Shown here in pieces: positions 11,331 to 37,498 of a stretch of 64,000 nucleotides of DNA. The notes under the pieces are model-generated. The model was not told where the DNA came from and searched no databases. It worked only from the letters and a program-made list of their open reading frames with translations. The translations under genes were made by a program, and so were the position numbers. The DNA lies in NCBI GenBank assembly GCA_038496445.1, contig JALMLS010000064.1, positions 434,001 to 498,000 on the forward strand, read 5' to 3'. This DNA is from Trichosphaerium sp. ATCC 40318 (Eukaryota > Discosea > Flabellinia > Trichosidae). Numbering within the stretch: position 1 is the stretch's first letter; the number at the start of each line of letters is the position of its first letter.

Positions 11331-12992
11331 ATGTATACGCCAAAGAAGCTGCTCACTACTACTGGAACCAACTTACAAACTTTGCCAATGGTAATGATTA
11401 TGTACATAGCCTACACGCACTCTGATCCTATCTTGGTGCCAGTTGTGTTGAAGCGTGTTTCCCGTCAATTCTATGCTTATGTATCAAAGCCTCCAAAAGG
11501 TGTCTTGGTCGAACAATGTAAGCGCCTGCAGTGCTACTACCTTTATCCTGTGTATAAAAATCAAAGCATATTTGATTTTTGGTATAACTTTCTGCCAGAG
11601 TTCTTTTCGTACAAGAGAATATACCCAGAGAACTTTGAGATTCCTGGCCACCTGTTCCGCAACTTGATACTAGAAATTCTACAAGACTACAAGACTGATT
11701 CGTACTTCACTGATGAGGCCGTTCTCGTATTTCAAAGGGCCGCTGAGGGGCATATAAAACAGCGCTTCAAGTGGTACAACGCTACTGAGGAAGAAATAGA
11801 TCCAGAAGGAGATGTCAAACTGACACTTGAGAATTCGATAAGGGAAAGGCCAGATCATCCCTTTGAAGTAAACGGAGAACCACGTGTCACCTTGAGTCCG
11901 GGAGAGTTTACAAAGGTTATGGGAGTGGATGAAAGTGCTGTGGAGGCCCCAGATGCCGAATATATTTACAGTGACCAAGAGGATGACATAGACATTGATT
12001 TGCCTAAAAATCCAGATGCAGTACATTTAGGCGGAGACGATGTGATCGAAGTAGACCTTGCCACCTTGAGTGTTAATTTAATAGTCCACAAAAATGATTG
12101 TGAAGTTAATACAATGCGTGTCTTAAAAGCACTGGAGAGTCGTCATGGTACATCAGTCTATAGTAGTGTGGATGCATTTGGGATGACAGCATTGCACAAT
12201 TTAATATCAAATCATGATCCCTATGTTGAATATGATAACATCAACACGCCATTGTATGACCATTTAAAGAAGCACTGTAACAACAACTGGCAGGACTCTT
12301 TTGGTCGAACACCAGAGATGGCCTATCACCTGCTATGAGAGAGAGGATTGGATGCCGGTTGATGGCAATGACGACTTTGATGTTACTATCCGTGACAATA
12401 GAGGTTGGTCTGTACTGCACCATAGCGCTGGTAGACTTCCATTAAACTTCGATCAGTTCGATGAACAACTCTTTTGGATGTGGTTCCATTTTGGCTACTT
12501 TGATTTATTATCACGCTGAAATTCGTGCTTACATCGAGGAGATGAAAGGTCTTTTCAAACCTGATTTACATGGCCGTACAGTCATCTTTAAACTTGCTGA
12601 GAGTCGAGTAAAGTTTCCTTATCTTCTTTGCACTACTTCTTTGCTCTAACAAGGAGTTCAATGTGAATCACCAAGATATGAACGGAGATACTGCTCTTAT
12701 ATGCGCTTGCAGGCTGTATAATCCACACCTCATCTTTGTACTTATCTACAACAAAGCTGACACATCAATCAAAAACAACGATGGCAATACTGCGATGGAT
12801 GTTCTTGAAGAAAAATTACATGTTGAGAAACCGCGAACTATTTCTTTCGAAAATCACGAAAAGTGTATCACGGCACTGAAAGATGCAATCAAGAATGGTC
12901 TTGATGATAACATGGAAAAATATCTCAAAGCCTTATCAAGTACTCAAGGGACACCTATGGCCAAGCATATTTATCGTCCAGTGTGGCTTTGA
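11331..12992 (+). CDS. Histone-H3-like fold plus ankyrin repeats, frame interrupted
   Basis: The first open frame (11331-12338, 335 codons, no intron) starts MYTPKKLLTTTGTNLQTLPM. Residues about 107-147 read LFRNLILEILQDYKTDSYF, then TDEAVLVFQRAAEGHIKQRF. This aligns without gaps to helices 1-2 of histone H3 (PFQRLVREIAQDFKTDLRF and following), with roughly 17 identities in 38. After an insert of about 35 residues, EPRVTLSPGEFTKVMGVD at residues 183-200 matches the last H3 helix (RVTIMPKDIQLARRIRGE). Acidic sequence follows, then ankyrin-like pieces: VDAFGMTALHNLI, DSFGRTPEMAYHLL, then in other frames RDNRGWSVLHHSAGR, DLHGRTVIFKLAESR, DMNGDTALICACRLYN and NNDGNTAMDVL. The frame moves near 12336 (TGA at 12336-12338) and again near 12480-12510. 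The third change fits a short intron at 12609-12655. Broken gene, sequence errors or recoding are all possible. Confidence 0.6.
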
Positions 12993-13480
12993 GTATTCAC
13001 AGTAGGTGCTGAATAACAAAAGTCTTGATTCCATTGACCTACATTGAATAAGCCACATAGAATTATTTAAGCGCCCATAGGTGCATTGCCCTTTGTCTCA
13101 AAGAACCCACAATAGATTAATAAAATCGTAAATAAATTTCGTTGCACAGCATAGTTAGAATTTGTCCATTTTTTGAAATGCATTTTGTGCTTTTGTTGCA
13201 ACAACTACTCTTTGAAATCTAAAAATTAATACTTTTACAGTGGTAGACTTTTTAACACTTACAAGATCATTATATTTACATCATTACACAATAACACTTT
13301 TTAGAATGCACCTCTTGAAAGTTTTTGCTATCTGACCGCAACAGATGGTTAAGTTCAACCGCATTTGGCTCAACTATGCGGAAGACGAAGATAAGCTAAT
13401 TGTCCAAACTAATTTGACACGTTGAAGTTGCAATTGTATTTATTCAAATGTACTACACTATTGATGGATGTATGAGCTGC
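12993..13480. other. Intergenic region, convergent genes
   Basis: 488 bp of AT-rich sequence between the 3' ends of the ankyrin gene and the minus-strand gene ending at 13481. AATAAA-like sites occur near 13119 and 13131. Nothing else is seen. Confidence 0.45.
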
Positions 13481-13894
13481 CTAGGTAAACATGTCTTCCA
13501 ATAAGTCTTTTTCGAATGGGGCCATGTTTCTAGACGCTTCAATCCCGGTGCCGCCAGGAGCTATGTTGAAAGTGCCAGAATGATACCCAAACACTCTGTT
13601 TGAGCCAATACTCCATCCACTAACATGAGCTGGATTCGTGTTCAGTGGGATCCAACCTTGCGTTTGTGCATACGTGAAGAGCTTGTCGTGCTCAGATCGT
13701 TGAGTGCCATCGTCGAAACTGCCACCCTTTGCGACTATTGCTTTTGTGCTGTTTGTAGTGTACACTAGCAAACAAGTGTATCCGGTTGTGCTTCTTGGTG
13801 GTGTATGTGATGTGTTGCCATCCACCAGAATTTCGTAGTTAGTTGATATTTGCCCTCCGAGCGCTGCCTTGAGTGTTGTCTCGTTTTTTCCCAT
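13481..13894 (-). CDS. Unrecognised intronless 137-residue protein
   Basis: A single uninterrupted frame begins MGKNETTLKAALGGQISTNY and ends APFEKDLLEDMFT. It is Gly/Ser/Thr-rich, with no signal peptide or membrane segment, and has two Trp (GWIPLN and SGWSIGSNRVFGYHSG). The alternation of short polar and aromatic residues suggests a beta-rich fold, which is inference. Lack of introns is unusual beside its neighbours, though the gene is short. Composition is less AT-rich than the flanks, which supports real coding. I do not recognise the family and assign no function. Confidence 0.5.
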   Translation of the reverse strand: MGKNETTLKAALGGQISTNYEILVDGNTSHTPPRSTTGYTCLLVYTTNSTKAIVAKGGSFDDGTQRSEHDKLFTYAQTQGWIPLNTNPAHVSGWSIGSNRVFGYHSGTFNIAPGGTGIEASRNMAPFEKDLLEDMFT

Positions 13895-14159
13895 GTTTGG
13901 TTTTAGAGTCGTAGATAAGTTGTTGTTGTTGTGTTGGTTGTAGATTATGATTCTGTTTGGATAAGTAACGAATCACAACTTTTGTAGTATTTGCTCCATT
14001 TTTTTATCACGTGTTATGATATCACCGTAACGATGTTTGACTCACAATACAAACGTCACTAAACATTTGCTGCATAAGTTGTACCTTCTGAGAGACGCAG
14101 GCCGAGTACGTCGGGTAAAATCCGATTTCAACAAACTTGTTGATAACGTCATAGTTGTT

Positions 14160-14393
14160 TCAATGAAAGCGCTGGTTCCTAGTGATTAATCGCGTCATTG
14201 CGCTTACAGTCTCAAGTACTTCGATTACATTGGCTTCTAGGTTGAGCACGTGAGTAACTAGCCAGTCCTTGCAGTAGGCGCAATCAATAAAGCATTTACA
14301 GAAGTTTTTACCATAAGCGTTCGCAGTTCGGTTATCTGCACCCTGTGGGATACCTTGGCACTGTTGTTGTAGCTTACACGTAGTGCAGCTCAT
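14160..14393 (-). CDS. Possible small Cys-rich protein
   Basis: 77 codons from MSCTTCKLQQQCQGIPQGAD to RLITRNQRFH. Seven Cys lie in the first 43 residues (CTTC, CQG, FCKCFIDCAYC), then a helical Leu/Val-rich end. No signal peptide. The Cys spacing could bind metal or form disulfides, but I match it to no family. The sequence just downstream (14040-14159) does not extend it. It may be a small gene or one exon of one. Confidence 0.35.
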   Translation of the reverse strand: MSCTTCKLQQQCQGIPQGADNRTANAYGKNFCKCFIDCAYCKDWLVTHVLNLEANVIEVLETVSAMTRLITRNQRFH

Positions 14394-14886
14394 GGCAATT
14401 GCTACAACGAGCTAAGATTTATCTCCAAATCCAGTCCAAAGGTGGTAGTTTAACGCTATATCTGGCTCAGGTCCCTGAACGTTTCCCCTTATATTGGTAT
14501 AGAGCATATTAAAATTATGAATGGAGCTTTTTTAAGATGTCGGGCACTCAGAAAAGAAACGTTCTTGTAGTCCTTCAATAAAACTAGGACCCTTTATCAC
14601 TATCCTGTTGCCTATAACTTGTGAGGTAGTGAATTTACCTCAATAACGCGTGATCACGTGTATTCATTTTGCAAAGAACTTTTTCTACTACAACATCAAA
14701 TTCGTATGTCTTCGTACTGTATTTGTCCACAAAAAACACAAAGCTTATTAATCAAACTTTTATACACATGAACCCATGGGGTTTTTTAGTTTACACAAAT
14801 ACACGTATTACTAAGTATCATGTACACCCAAAAAAACCCCCCTGAGCTTCAAACTTTTTCTTTTGACAATTATTTTGAGCACATTG
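14394..14886. other. Intergenic region
   Basis: 493 bp of AT-rich sequence 3' of the zinc transporter. It has a CACGTG site near 14657. I see no gene. The long hydrophobic frame at 14811-15281 on the minus strand is only the out-of-frame reading of the His-rich repeat. Confidence 0.45.
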
Positions 14887-18094
<3,208 letters not shown>

Positions 18095-18095
18095 T

Positions 18096-18413
18096 TTATT
18101 TTATGGAAATGTTGCATACGTCAAGTAATGAGAGGCGATATCGCCATGGGCGGTGTGTTATCGCGAGTATTACGCCTGTAAACAACAAAAGTGTCCAAAA
18201 AAATGCTGCAGCCGGATAATGCTGAACAAACAGCAAATTATAGATAAAATAGACTATAAACGAGCGAATGGGCTTCACCACACATAATAATAATAAAAGT
18301 TGTCTGACAAGCTTCAAACTACATAAAATGAGACTCAAAACGCTCATAGACGTTGTATACCTCGTATCCTGCTCTGTTTTGTATTTCTGCTTTGCAACGT
18401 CGGCAAAAATCAT
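18096..18413 (-). CDS. Possible small multi-pass membrane protein
   Basis: One open frame of 105 codons with three hydrophobic stretches (LSLILCSLKLVRQLLLLLCV, FIVYFIYNLLFVQHY, FFWTLLLFTGVILAITH). A likely start is the internal Met of MSVLSLILC rather than the first Met at 18413. It stops at TAA 18096-18098, one base before the proposed Met of the zinc transporter. That spacing is too tight for an independent gene, so it may be a 5' exon of the transporter, whose relatives carry extra N-terminal membrane helices, or simply noise. Confidence 0.3.
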   Translation of the reverse strand: MIFADVAKQKYKTEQDTRYTTSMSVLSLILCSLKLVRQLLLLLCVVKPIRSFIVYFIYNLLFVQHYPAAAFFWTLLLFTGVILAITHRPWRYRLSLLDVCNISIK

Positions 18414-18696
18414 TTGGACACAATACTACGCTGTCTTTACCATTACCAATGCCAATAAACTGTTTGGAGGTCAAATGTATTTAAATAAATTCTCATTTTG
18501 CGCAAAAAAATCGTTCAGTTCGCTAGTTAACCAATAAATTAATAATGCAATTCAATTAGCGCCTTTATATATATTACAGCGCATATTATTGACTTTATAA
18601 ACACATGTCAAAAAAAATACATGGCAAATTGTTTGGGGGAAGTGTCAAGGTTTTCATCTTTTTTGGCTTTGAAAGGCAAACAAAAAAGCGAGATTG

Positions 18697-19386
18697 TTAG
18701 TTTGCAGGTGGAGGCCATACAGGTTGTGTGACGCCACCAGGTTCGTTCCATTCTGGTCTCCATCCGTTACCAACAGGAGCTACATTACGTTAACAACAAA
18801 AGGCACAAAAAAACAAATATCAAAAAATGACGTACCTCCACCACCAATGGTAACAACGCCAGCGGTTTTACCCTGTTTGAAGGCCTTTTGTCTTTGAAAG
18901 TAGTACACTGGGAATAACGCAGTACCTACAAGAAAGAATTAGCTCTTTTTTTTTTATGTAGGATTATAACGTACCTATTAGAGAAAGTAGGAGCGTATAT
19001 GTAATTGCTGGGTAGTGGAACCACATTGTTTTTATATGCAATACTCTCCAGCCAATGCGGGTCATCAAAGGCATGCGCAACCAATGGTAAGCGGAAACAT
19101 GGTGTGGTTTGCCAGTTAATCGTTTGTCTAGAGTCATACTGACGAAAGGATCGAAGTATGGTCTCCAACTGGACTTGGAACCCTCGAATTTGCCAATAAG
19201 CTTAATTGATCTACCCTTCTCGTATTCCCTAAATTCAAGCGGTGGGTTCTTTGTTTCGCTCATACTCTGATAATCGTGTTGCATATTAGGGTGTGTCATC
19301 ACTTGAGGATGATCCAGGCCCTGCGTGAGCCCTTTTCCACTCGGGCCACCCAGACCGCCAAAAAATGGGCTATGTTGCTTACTCAT
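18697..19386 (-). CDS. Unrecognised single-pass membrane protein with Pro/Gly-rich ends
   Basis: Three exons give about 195 residues. It starts MSKQHSPFFGGLGGPSGKGL at 19386. A central segment reads MWFHYPAITYTLLLSLIGTA, continuing LFPVYYFQRQKAFKQGKT after an intron. The end reads PVGNGWRPEWNEPGGVTQ, then PVWPPPAN and TAA at 18697-18699. One membrane helix is flanked by basic residues on the C-terminal side. The small size and aromatic/Pro-rich ends recall accessory subunits of mitochondrial respiratory complexes, but I find no specific match. Divergent from the arginase-fold gene, about 100 bp apart. Confidence 0.6.
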
Positions 19387-19484
19387 GGCTTTTAATTACT
19401 CTATAACAGGCGTAGAGTTGAACGTTGGTATTTTCTGGTCAAACGGGCTGAAAAAAAAAACCAAATAGGGTTCAGTTAGCTGTA

Positions 19485-21315
19485 ATGTCAGCGCATCAAG
19501 CGTTAGTAAGTTTTAAAGCCACATGCGATAGCGCGTCGTACCTACAAAAATTGGCATGTATTGTGGGAGGGGCACTCATCGTTTTCGGTGGCGTTGGTTG
19601 TTACTACCTACGCAAGTATTTGATGTTACATGCTATTCCAAACTATAAAGAGCTCACCTATCCTGAAAATGTGACAAACAAAGCGTTAAAGGTTAGGTTT
19701 ATAAACCTAGATGGTGTACGTTCATTAAAACGCGTTTATAAATGACACAACTGACACGCGTATTGTAGGCAATGCCACTACAAAAGAAACTAGTGGAGAA
19801 GTATAAACCAGAGATACTTGACCTCAAGGCTCTAGGCCCAGCACTACGGTTCGTAATTTATAAATCGAGATTTGGCGTTAACTGACAATTTTATAGAATG
19901 GACTGCTGGTTCCACCAATTTGATAAATTCGAGCAGGAATTAACAAAACAAACAGGTTCAGACGTACGCAAAGTGTTAATAATAAACAGCAAAGCTGACA
20001 TGATCAAAGCATGACGTAGTAAAGCCTGGAGAGCCATTGATTACATTCTACGGGTCAAACGACTATCATCATTTGACACTTGGTATATTTAGGCGTATTC
20101 GCACTAAAGTTAACCTTATCATGTTTGTACGTAACTCTAGACGTTGAATTGTAGTAGTTTAACGCATATATAGGATAATCACCCTGATTACATACAATAC
20201 TATCCTACTGGTCTACATTGTGGCTGTTGGCTTGCTCACGCTGCTTCTTTTCCTAATGTAAATCGCTGTTGGCATCTAGGCGGTTACTCAGGTTAGATAT
20301 AAGCGTTTTTTCGCTCGAAAATACAGAAGGCTAATTTTTTATTTTAAAGGCGAGTTTGAGGACCAAACTTTACGTTGGTGTACACCGTGGTCTATGATGA
20401 AAGACAATAAGATGATGTACGTAGTGACCTTTTGGTCTTCTTCATTTTGGTATTTTTAGCAGCATCACGTGACACTTTTTTTTTTTCGGTTTAGGGTTCA
20501 CGCTGCTCAAGAAGATTTTAAAGGCATGAGATGGAACGAAGTAGATCAAGGGCCACTAAGGAAAAACAGGTTAGTTACAATCCTCTAGTTTGTGTTTAAA
20601 AAAATTCGTAATATTTTGTCACTACTAATGAGACTGTTATAGGCTTCTTCTAGTTACTGAGAAGCGTGTGCGGGAGCTGTTTGAACCATATAAAGAAGAG
20701 CTTGCGAAATATCCACTGTACATTACTTTAGATAAAGATTGTATGGAACGTCGTGTTGCATTACAAAACTGGAACTCAGGTAAACTGAAGTAGTACCTTC
20801 TTTTTTTTTTTTACTTAACAATTGAAACGTTTAGGTGTTCTTCTTCGTGACGAAGTTGCTATTATTATAAAAGTATTGATAGAAATGTCCAGAGGAAGAT
20901 TATATGCCATGGACGTTACAGGCGATTTTTCACCTGTGAAAATAAAGGTACACGTGCACTCAAGCCTTTGTTGTGGTCACTTTCTTTTGTAAATACTAAA
21001 TATCTTTCTTTTATTAGGGTGTTTACAGGCATTTCCTACACATGTCGCAACACTGTCACTCAGAAAATAATATAGACCCTAAAAAGGCGACAGTAGTTAA
21101 CGAACTTACTAACAGGTTTTTACTGAGGTAACATACTAATTATAAAACTTTTCATTATTTTTTTGAACATAAATTCTTGCTTTGGTTTTTGCTTATTGTC
21201 AATTATTCTGGTCTTAGTATTTTGAATTCAAATAAAATATGGTTTTTACTTATTTAACCATAGGGAAATATCAAAGACGCTAGGCATTGCTAATCTACAA
21301 GATCCGCAACCTTAG
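19485..21315 (+). CDS. Arginase-superfamily protein with N-terminal membrane helix
   Basis: The arginase/deacetylase fold binds one or two metals and hydrolyses C-N bonds in ureohydrolases; the exact substrate here is unknown. Exon 1 starts MSAHQALVSFKATCDSASYL and has one membrane helix (LACIVGGALIVFGGVGCYYL). Later exons read FYGSNDYHHLTLGIFRRI, then DNHPDYIQYYPTGLHCGCWL, AHAASFPNVNRCWHLGGYS, YITLDKDCMERRVALQNW and LIEMSRGRLYAMDVTGDFS. The sets N-D-Y-H-H, D-N-H-P-D and L-D-K-D sit where this fold places metal ligands. A lysine in the third motif (DKD rather than DID/DVD) and the Asn-Trp-x-x-Gly pair are typical of a poorly studied arginase-like branch seen in bacteria, not true arginase. 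It stops at TAG 21313-21315. About ten short introns. Confidence 0.75.
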
Positions 21316-21475
21316 AAAGAACCTGTTATCAAACAAATAAAACCACAATACCACTCACAATACTTAATTCTGCTAGTAAGTAAGCCTATATAATTATACA
21401 ACAGAGTGAATTAGTAGCAGTCGTTGGAAATGTGTACTGAAAAACACAATGCCCTCCTGGTTATTTATTTGATTC

Positions 21476-21801
21476 TTAAAGCTGCGAAACATAGGTATAT
21501 TCTAACTTGTCCGTTGCTTCTGTTATTCTAGGTAACCAATCCTTGAAGGCTGGTCTATTATGAACATATCCATCTAATTGGACCTGTATTGGTACTGGTC
21601 TCTTGGGCTTTTGTTGAAATAACTGATTTTCTGAGATACGTGAGCATCACATGATAGTTCAAACACGGAGTACATACCGTGCCATTCCAAATTCACTTAA
21701 AAACGTTTTGATGCCATTGAAACAACAATGTAAAATCACCCTCCTTATTTTTCATACAGCTCTTCTAGAGATCCATTCGCAATAAACTCCAATACTGACA
21801 T
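21476..21801 (-). CDS. Unrecognised small protein of about 70 residues
   Basis: Three exons join in frame: MSVLEFIANGSLEEL; then EFGMAR after an intron beginning GTATGAAAAA and ending TTTTTAAG; then NQLFQQKPKRPVPIQVQLDG, YVHNRPAFKDWLPRITEATD and KLEYTYVSQL, with TAA at 21476-21478. The protein is soluble, without signal or membrane segment. It lies just 3' of the BEACH gene on the same strand (82 bp), too close to leave a long promoter. Family not recognised. Confidence 0.45.
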
Positions 21802-21882
21802 TGGTTTTCCATTAGACGAAGATTGATTTTTGACTTACATTTTATTTATTGTACAATTTGTTTTTCTTTTTATACTTTTCAC

Positions 21883-34621
<12,739 letters not shown>

Positions 34622-35110
34622 TTTACGCTACTGTACAACGTTGATGAAAAAGGTCGTGCAGCGCTAGCGCGTGTGGTGGCCAACGAAAGCGTTTGAATAA
34701 AGCAGACGAAAGAAAAGAAAAACAAACTGAATTTTCCTTAAGGCCGAAAAAACACTGCAAGCTGTTAGTATCAAATTGGCGGTTAATGCTACATGAACTA
34801 AATGATCTTTTGTTTTATTTGGCATGATGGCTTTTGAATTTGACTTGGAGACACTTACAAACCATTTTCTTTCTCTACAACGCTCCGAAATACGTGTTTT
34901 TCTTAAAGGCTGTCTTCATTTGTGACCAAAGATCATTTTTCAAAATTAAAATTCTTCATCACGTGATACAACATCTGCTAATGTAGACCGGAGCTACTTT
35001 GTCCGGTTTTGTAGAGTCAGTACACTGGATTTTCCCACTTTTTTAAAATCCTTTTTGGGGAACTGATCACCGATGTTGTGATCCCATTCTCAGCTTACGT
35101 TTTAACTTTA
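34622..35110. other. Intergenic region
   Basis: 489 bp between two minus-strand genes. It contains the presumed BEACH promoter, with a CACGTG site near 34971. No gene or RNA is recognised. Confidence 0.45.
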
Positions 35111-37103
35111 TCAGTATTTGTTGACTTCTAACGTTTCAGAATGCATAGCATTTATCTTACGATTAAAATGACCTATTCAAAAAAAATAGCAAGTTGTAAG
35201 CAACATAACTGAAGTATTACATCCACAATTTGTACCTAGCATAGCCATGTCTTCTGTACTTTCAGTTAAGGATATAAGCGGTGGAACATCAATATCAAAG
35301 TTAAACACGATATCCGGCCTGCAACAGCGCGTGTTAGGAAAAAAAAAAGTAAAGAATTTACACGTGCTTGTAATATTTAATCGTTGCAGCAAGACTTGCT
35401 TCATCGCCAGTCTTCCACCAAAAGGGGATAGGTACGAGTACGATACCTGTAGTATATATTATAAGAAGGACTACAATGTGAACCTTCGTACCATGTCTCA
35501 AGCAACGTTGTTGTTTCTCGTTGTCTTTGGCTTCTGTCAACTTGACTTGACCAAATATAGACATGTTATCGGCGTAATGTTGTTCTCCTTGGTATTCCAA
35601 TGCAATACCAGCTCCAGCAATATAAACATCCAAAATAATAACCTGGCCACTACTAAACTGAACTCCAGGCTTATACTCCTCTTTGACTTGAAATTTTGGG
35701 AAAATACGTTTAGCACAATCAACAAGAGCCCTATGATATTAAACGTGTTAGCAATCGATTCCATAAACAAACGAAACGTTAGCATAGGGTACCTTTGCTC
35801 CTTCCTTGCACCTTCGTCAATCTCCTTTAGGTGCGGATAAAGGAGCTCGTAAGGTCTTGAAAATGAACCCAATATCCCTATCCCTCCCAATGAAGTGAGT
35901 TGTTTCTGAGATACTCTTGTCCAGTCGCTTGGCGTTTTAATATTTAGTAAGGGTTCAGCGTATTTCAAAAATGCCTTAACATTCTCTCCGTCCTTCCAAT
36001 AACTTTGAGGCACGGAACCTACCATAGAGTCAGAGTCACAGCTAATTAATGATGTCAGTACGGAATTTCCAGACAATCCAAGGGTAGTCAGGGTAAGAGC
36101 CTACAACCAAGTGATAAAGTGAATTTTTGTTAAGTCTAAAGAAGTATTAAACATACTGTGTTCAAAGGAGAAAAACAAAAAAGACAATTACGATAGGAAT
36201 CCTGAAGCACCAAGATCCCTCATCTCATTCGAATTAACCCTATACCAATCATCCATTGTTTTAACACCCATTTCTTTCCCTAACTGATCGAATGAGTATA
36301 GTTTAAGCTAATAATTATAAGTTCTACTTACACAATCCATATACCAATGATGATTACGTTGCTGCTTCCAGAAGCCAACAGAAGCTTTAACAATAAGTCC
36401 AATGCTAAATTTTACCACAACTTACGAAAAATCCAAGGAAACCATGTATACTCTGGATAGGCACGTTCTACCAAATTATAAACCGAATTCTTGTTGTGCC
36501 TTTTGCAACACAAAGTTAACGATAAAACAACACTCATTGAACGGAACACGTGCGTGTTCATGTGCACATACTTTAGAATTGCAGCTCCGCCATACAGTCT
36601 AATTTTTTTTGCTGATACATTGTACCAATCATCTAGCACACAAACACCTAATTGCTTGCCAAGCTAGACATCGTTTTTAGTGAAACGTTATTTTGGAAAG
36701 TAACTTGTAGCCAAATGCGTACGTTATCAACGTGTTCTAAAAGCGTGGACCTTGTACTGAGTATTCTGGGAGAGTATGCGCTCAAGAAACGGTGGCTAAT
36801 CCATTTTTCTTTTGGATAAAATTTAGACAGTATTTCGTTTAGAGAATACCCGTAGCGTCTATTTGCGTCAATATTCGAGCGTATGAACGCACTTACACTA
36901 GAAGTGGCTTGCCACCTGCTCGTATAATGTCACCATTGCGTATAGAGTACCAATCATTTGGTTTCTTTACTTTCAAGACAACTGCTAACTATTTTCGTTT
37001 GAAACAGCGTTTATTTAATAATTACCTGCTCTAAAAACTCCTTCTGGCGTTTTGGTTTATCCCAGAATCCTTTGTACTGTTTTATCTTTACCACAGCACT
37101 CAT
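35111..37103 (-). CDS. Modular 'DWY'-repeat protein with C-terminal restriction-like nuclease domain
   Basis: The protein starts MSAVVKIKQYKGFWDKPKRQ at 37103. At least four modules of about 60-70 residues follow. Each has the pattern W..../(D)DW(Y/T).(V/I)..../G(G/A)...(I/L)L and a C-terminal half with ..YP...W.. : KKPNDWYSIRNGDIIRAGGK; LDDWYNVSAKKIRLYGGA; DDWYRVNSNEMRDLGASG; SDWTRVSQKQLTSLGGIG. Half-module ends include KFYPKEKWISHRF and AYPEYTWFPWIF. The last third reads LDVYIAGAGIALEYQGEQHY, then FGQVKLTEAKDNEKQQRC and IVLVPIPFWWKT, the D-x(n)-E-x-Q...K layout of Vsr-like/PD-(D/E)XK endonucleases. The end is LEVNKY, TGA at 35111-35113. About ten introns. Similar modular proteins occur in other protists and some fungi, as far as I recall, with unknown role. 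Confidence 0.7.
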
Positions 37104-37498
37104 TGTAAGCCATATTTATAATTACTTTATTTGACTTCGTTCATTTTTGGGTTGTCACAAAATCATTGACCACGTGACTTTAAACTGTAGCCTTACTCGC
37201 AATGATGCGTATATAGTAGTTTTTCCATTTATTTACAAAAATTTCTCGTTGGTATTGCCACAGCAAACCTTTTGGTTTTAGGTAATGTGCATTTTTTTAA
37301 ATCGTGAATTTATATCATACTGTGCCTTACGACATAACATGTGCCTGAACTTTACCTTGTCCATTTGGATCTTGTGGTTCTTCAATCCCGTCGCTACCAC
37401 CAGCTTACTCTGCACTTATCTAACCATCTCGTCCTCTAAACTGTCTACGCTGCAACTTTTTTTTTCAATGTAATTCTGACTTATCTAGTACTCTGGTC
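37104..37498. other. Intergenic region
   Basis: 395 bp between the modular nuclease and the FAM204A-like gene, both on the minus strand. CACGTGAC occurs near 37171. Nothing else is seen. Confidence 0.45.

Noticed and set aside
12336-12338. TGA as a second selenocysteine codon
   Set aside because: The frame after it stops again within about ten codons and loses ankyrin similarity, which continues in another frame. No SECIS-like hairpin follows the gene.
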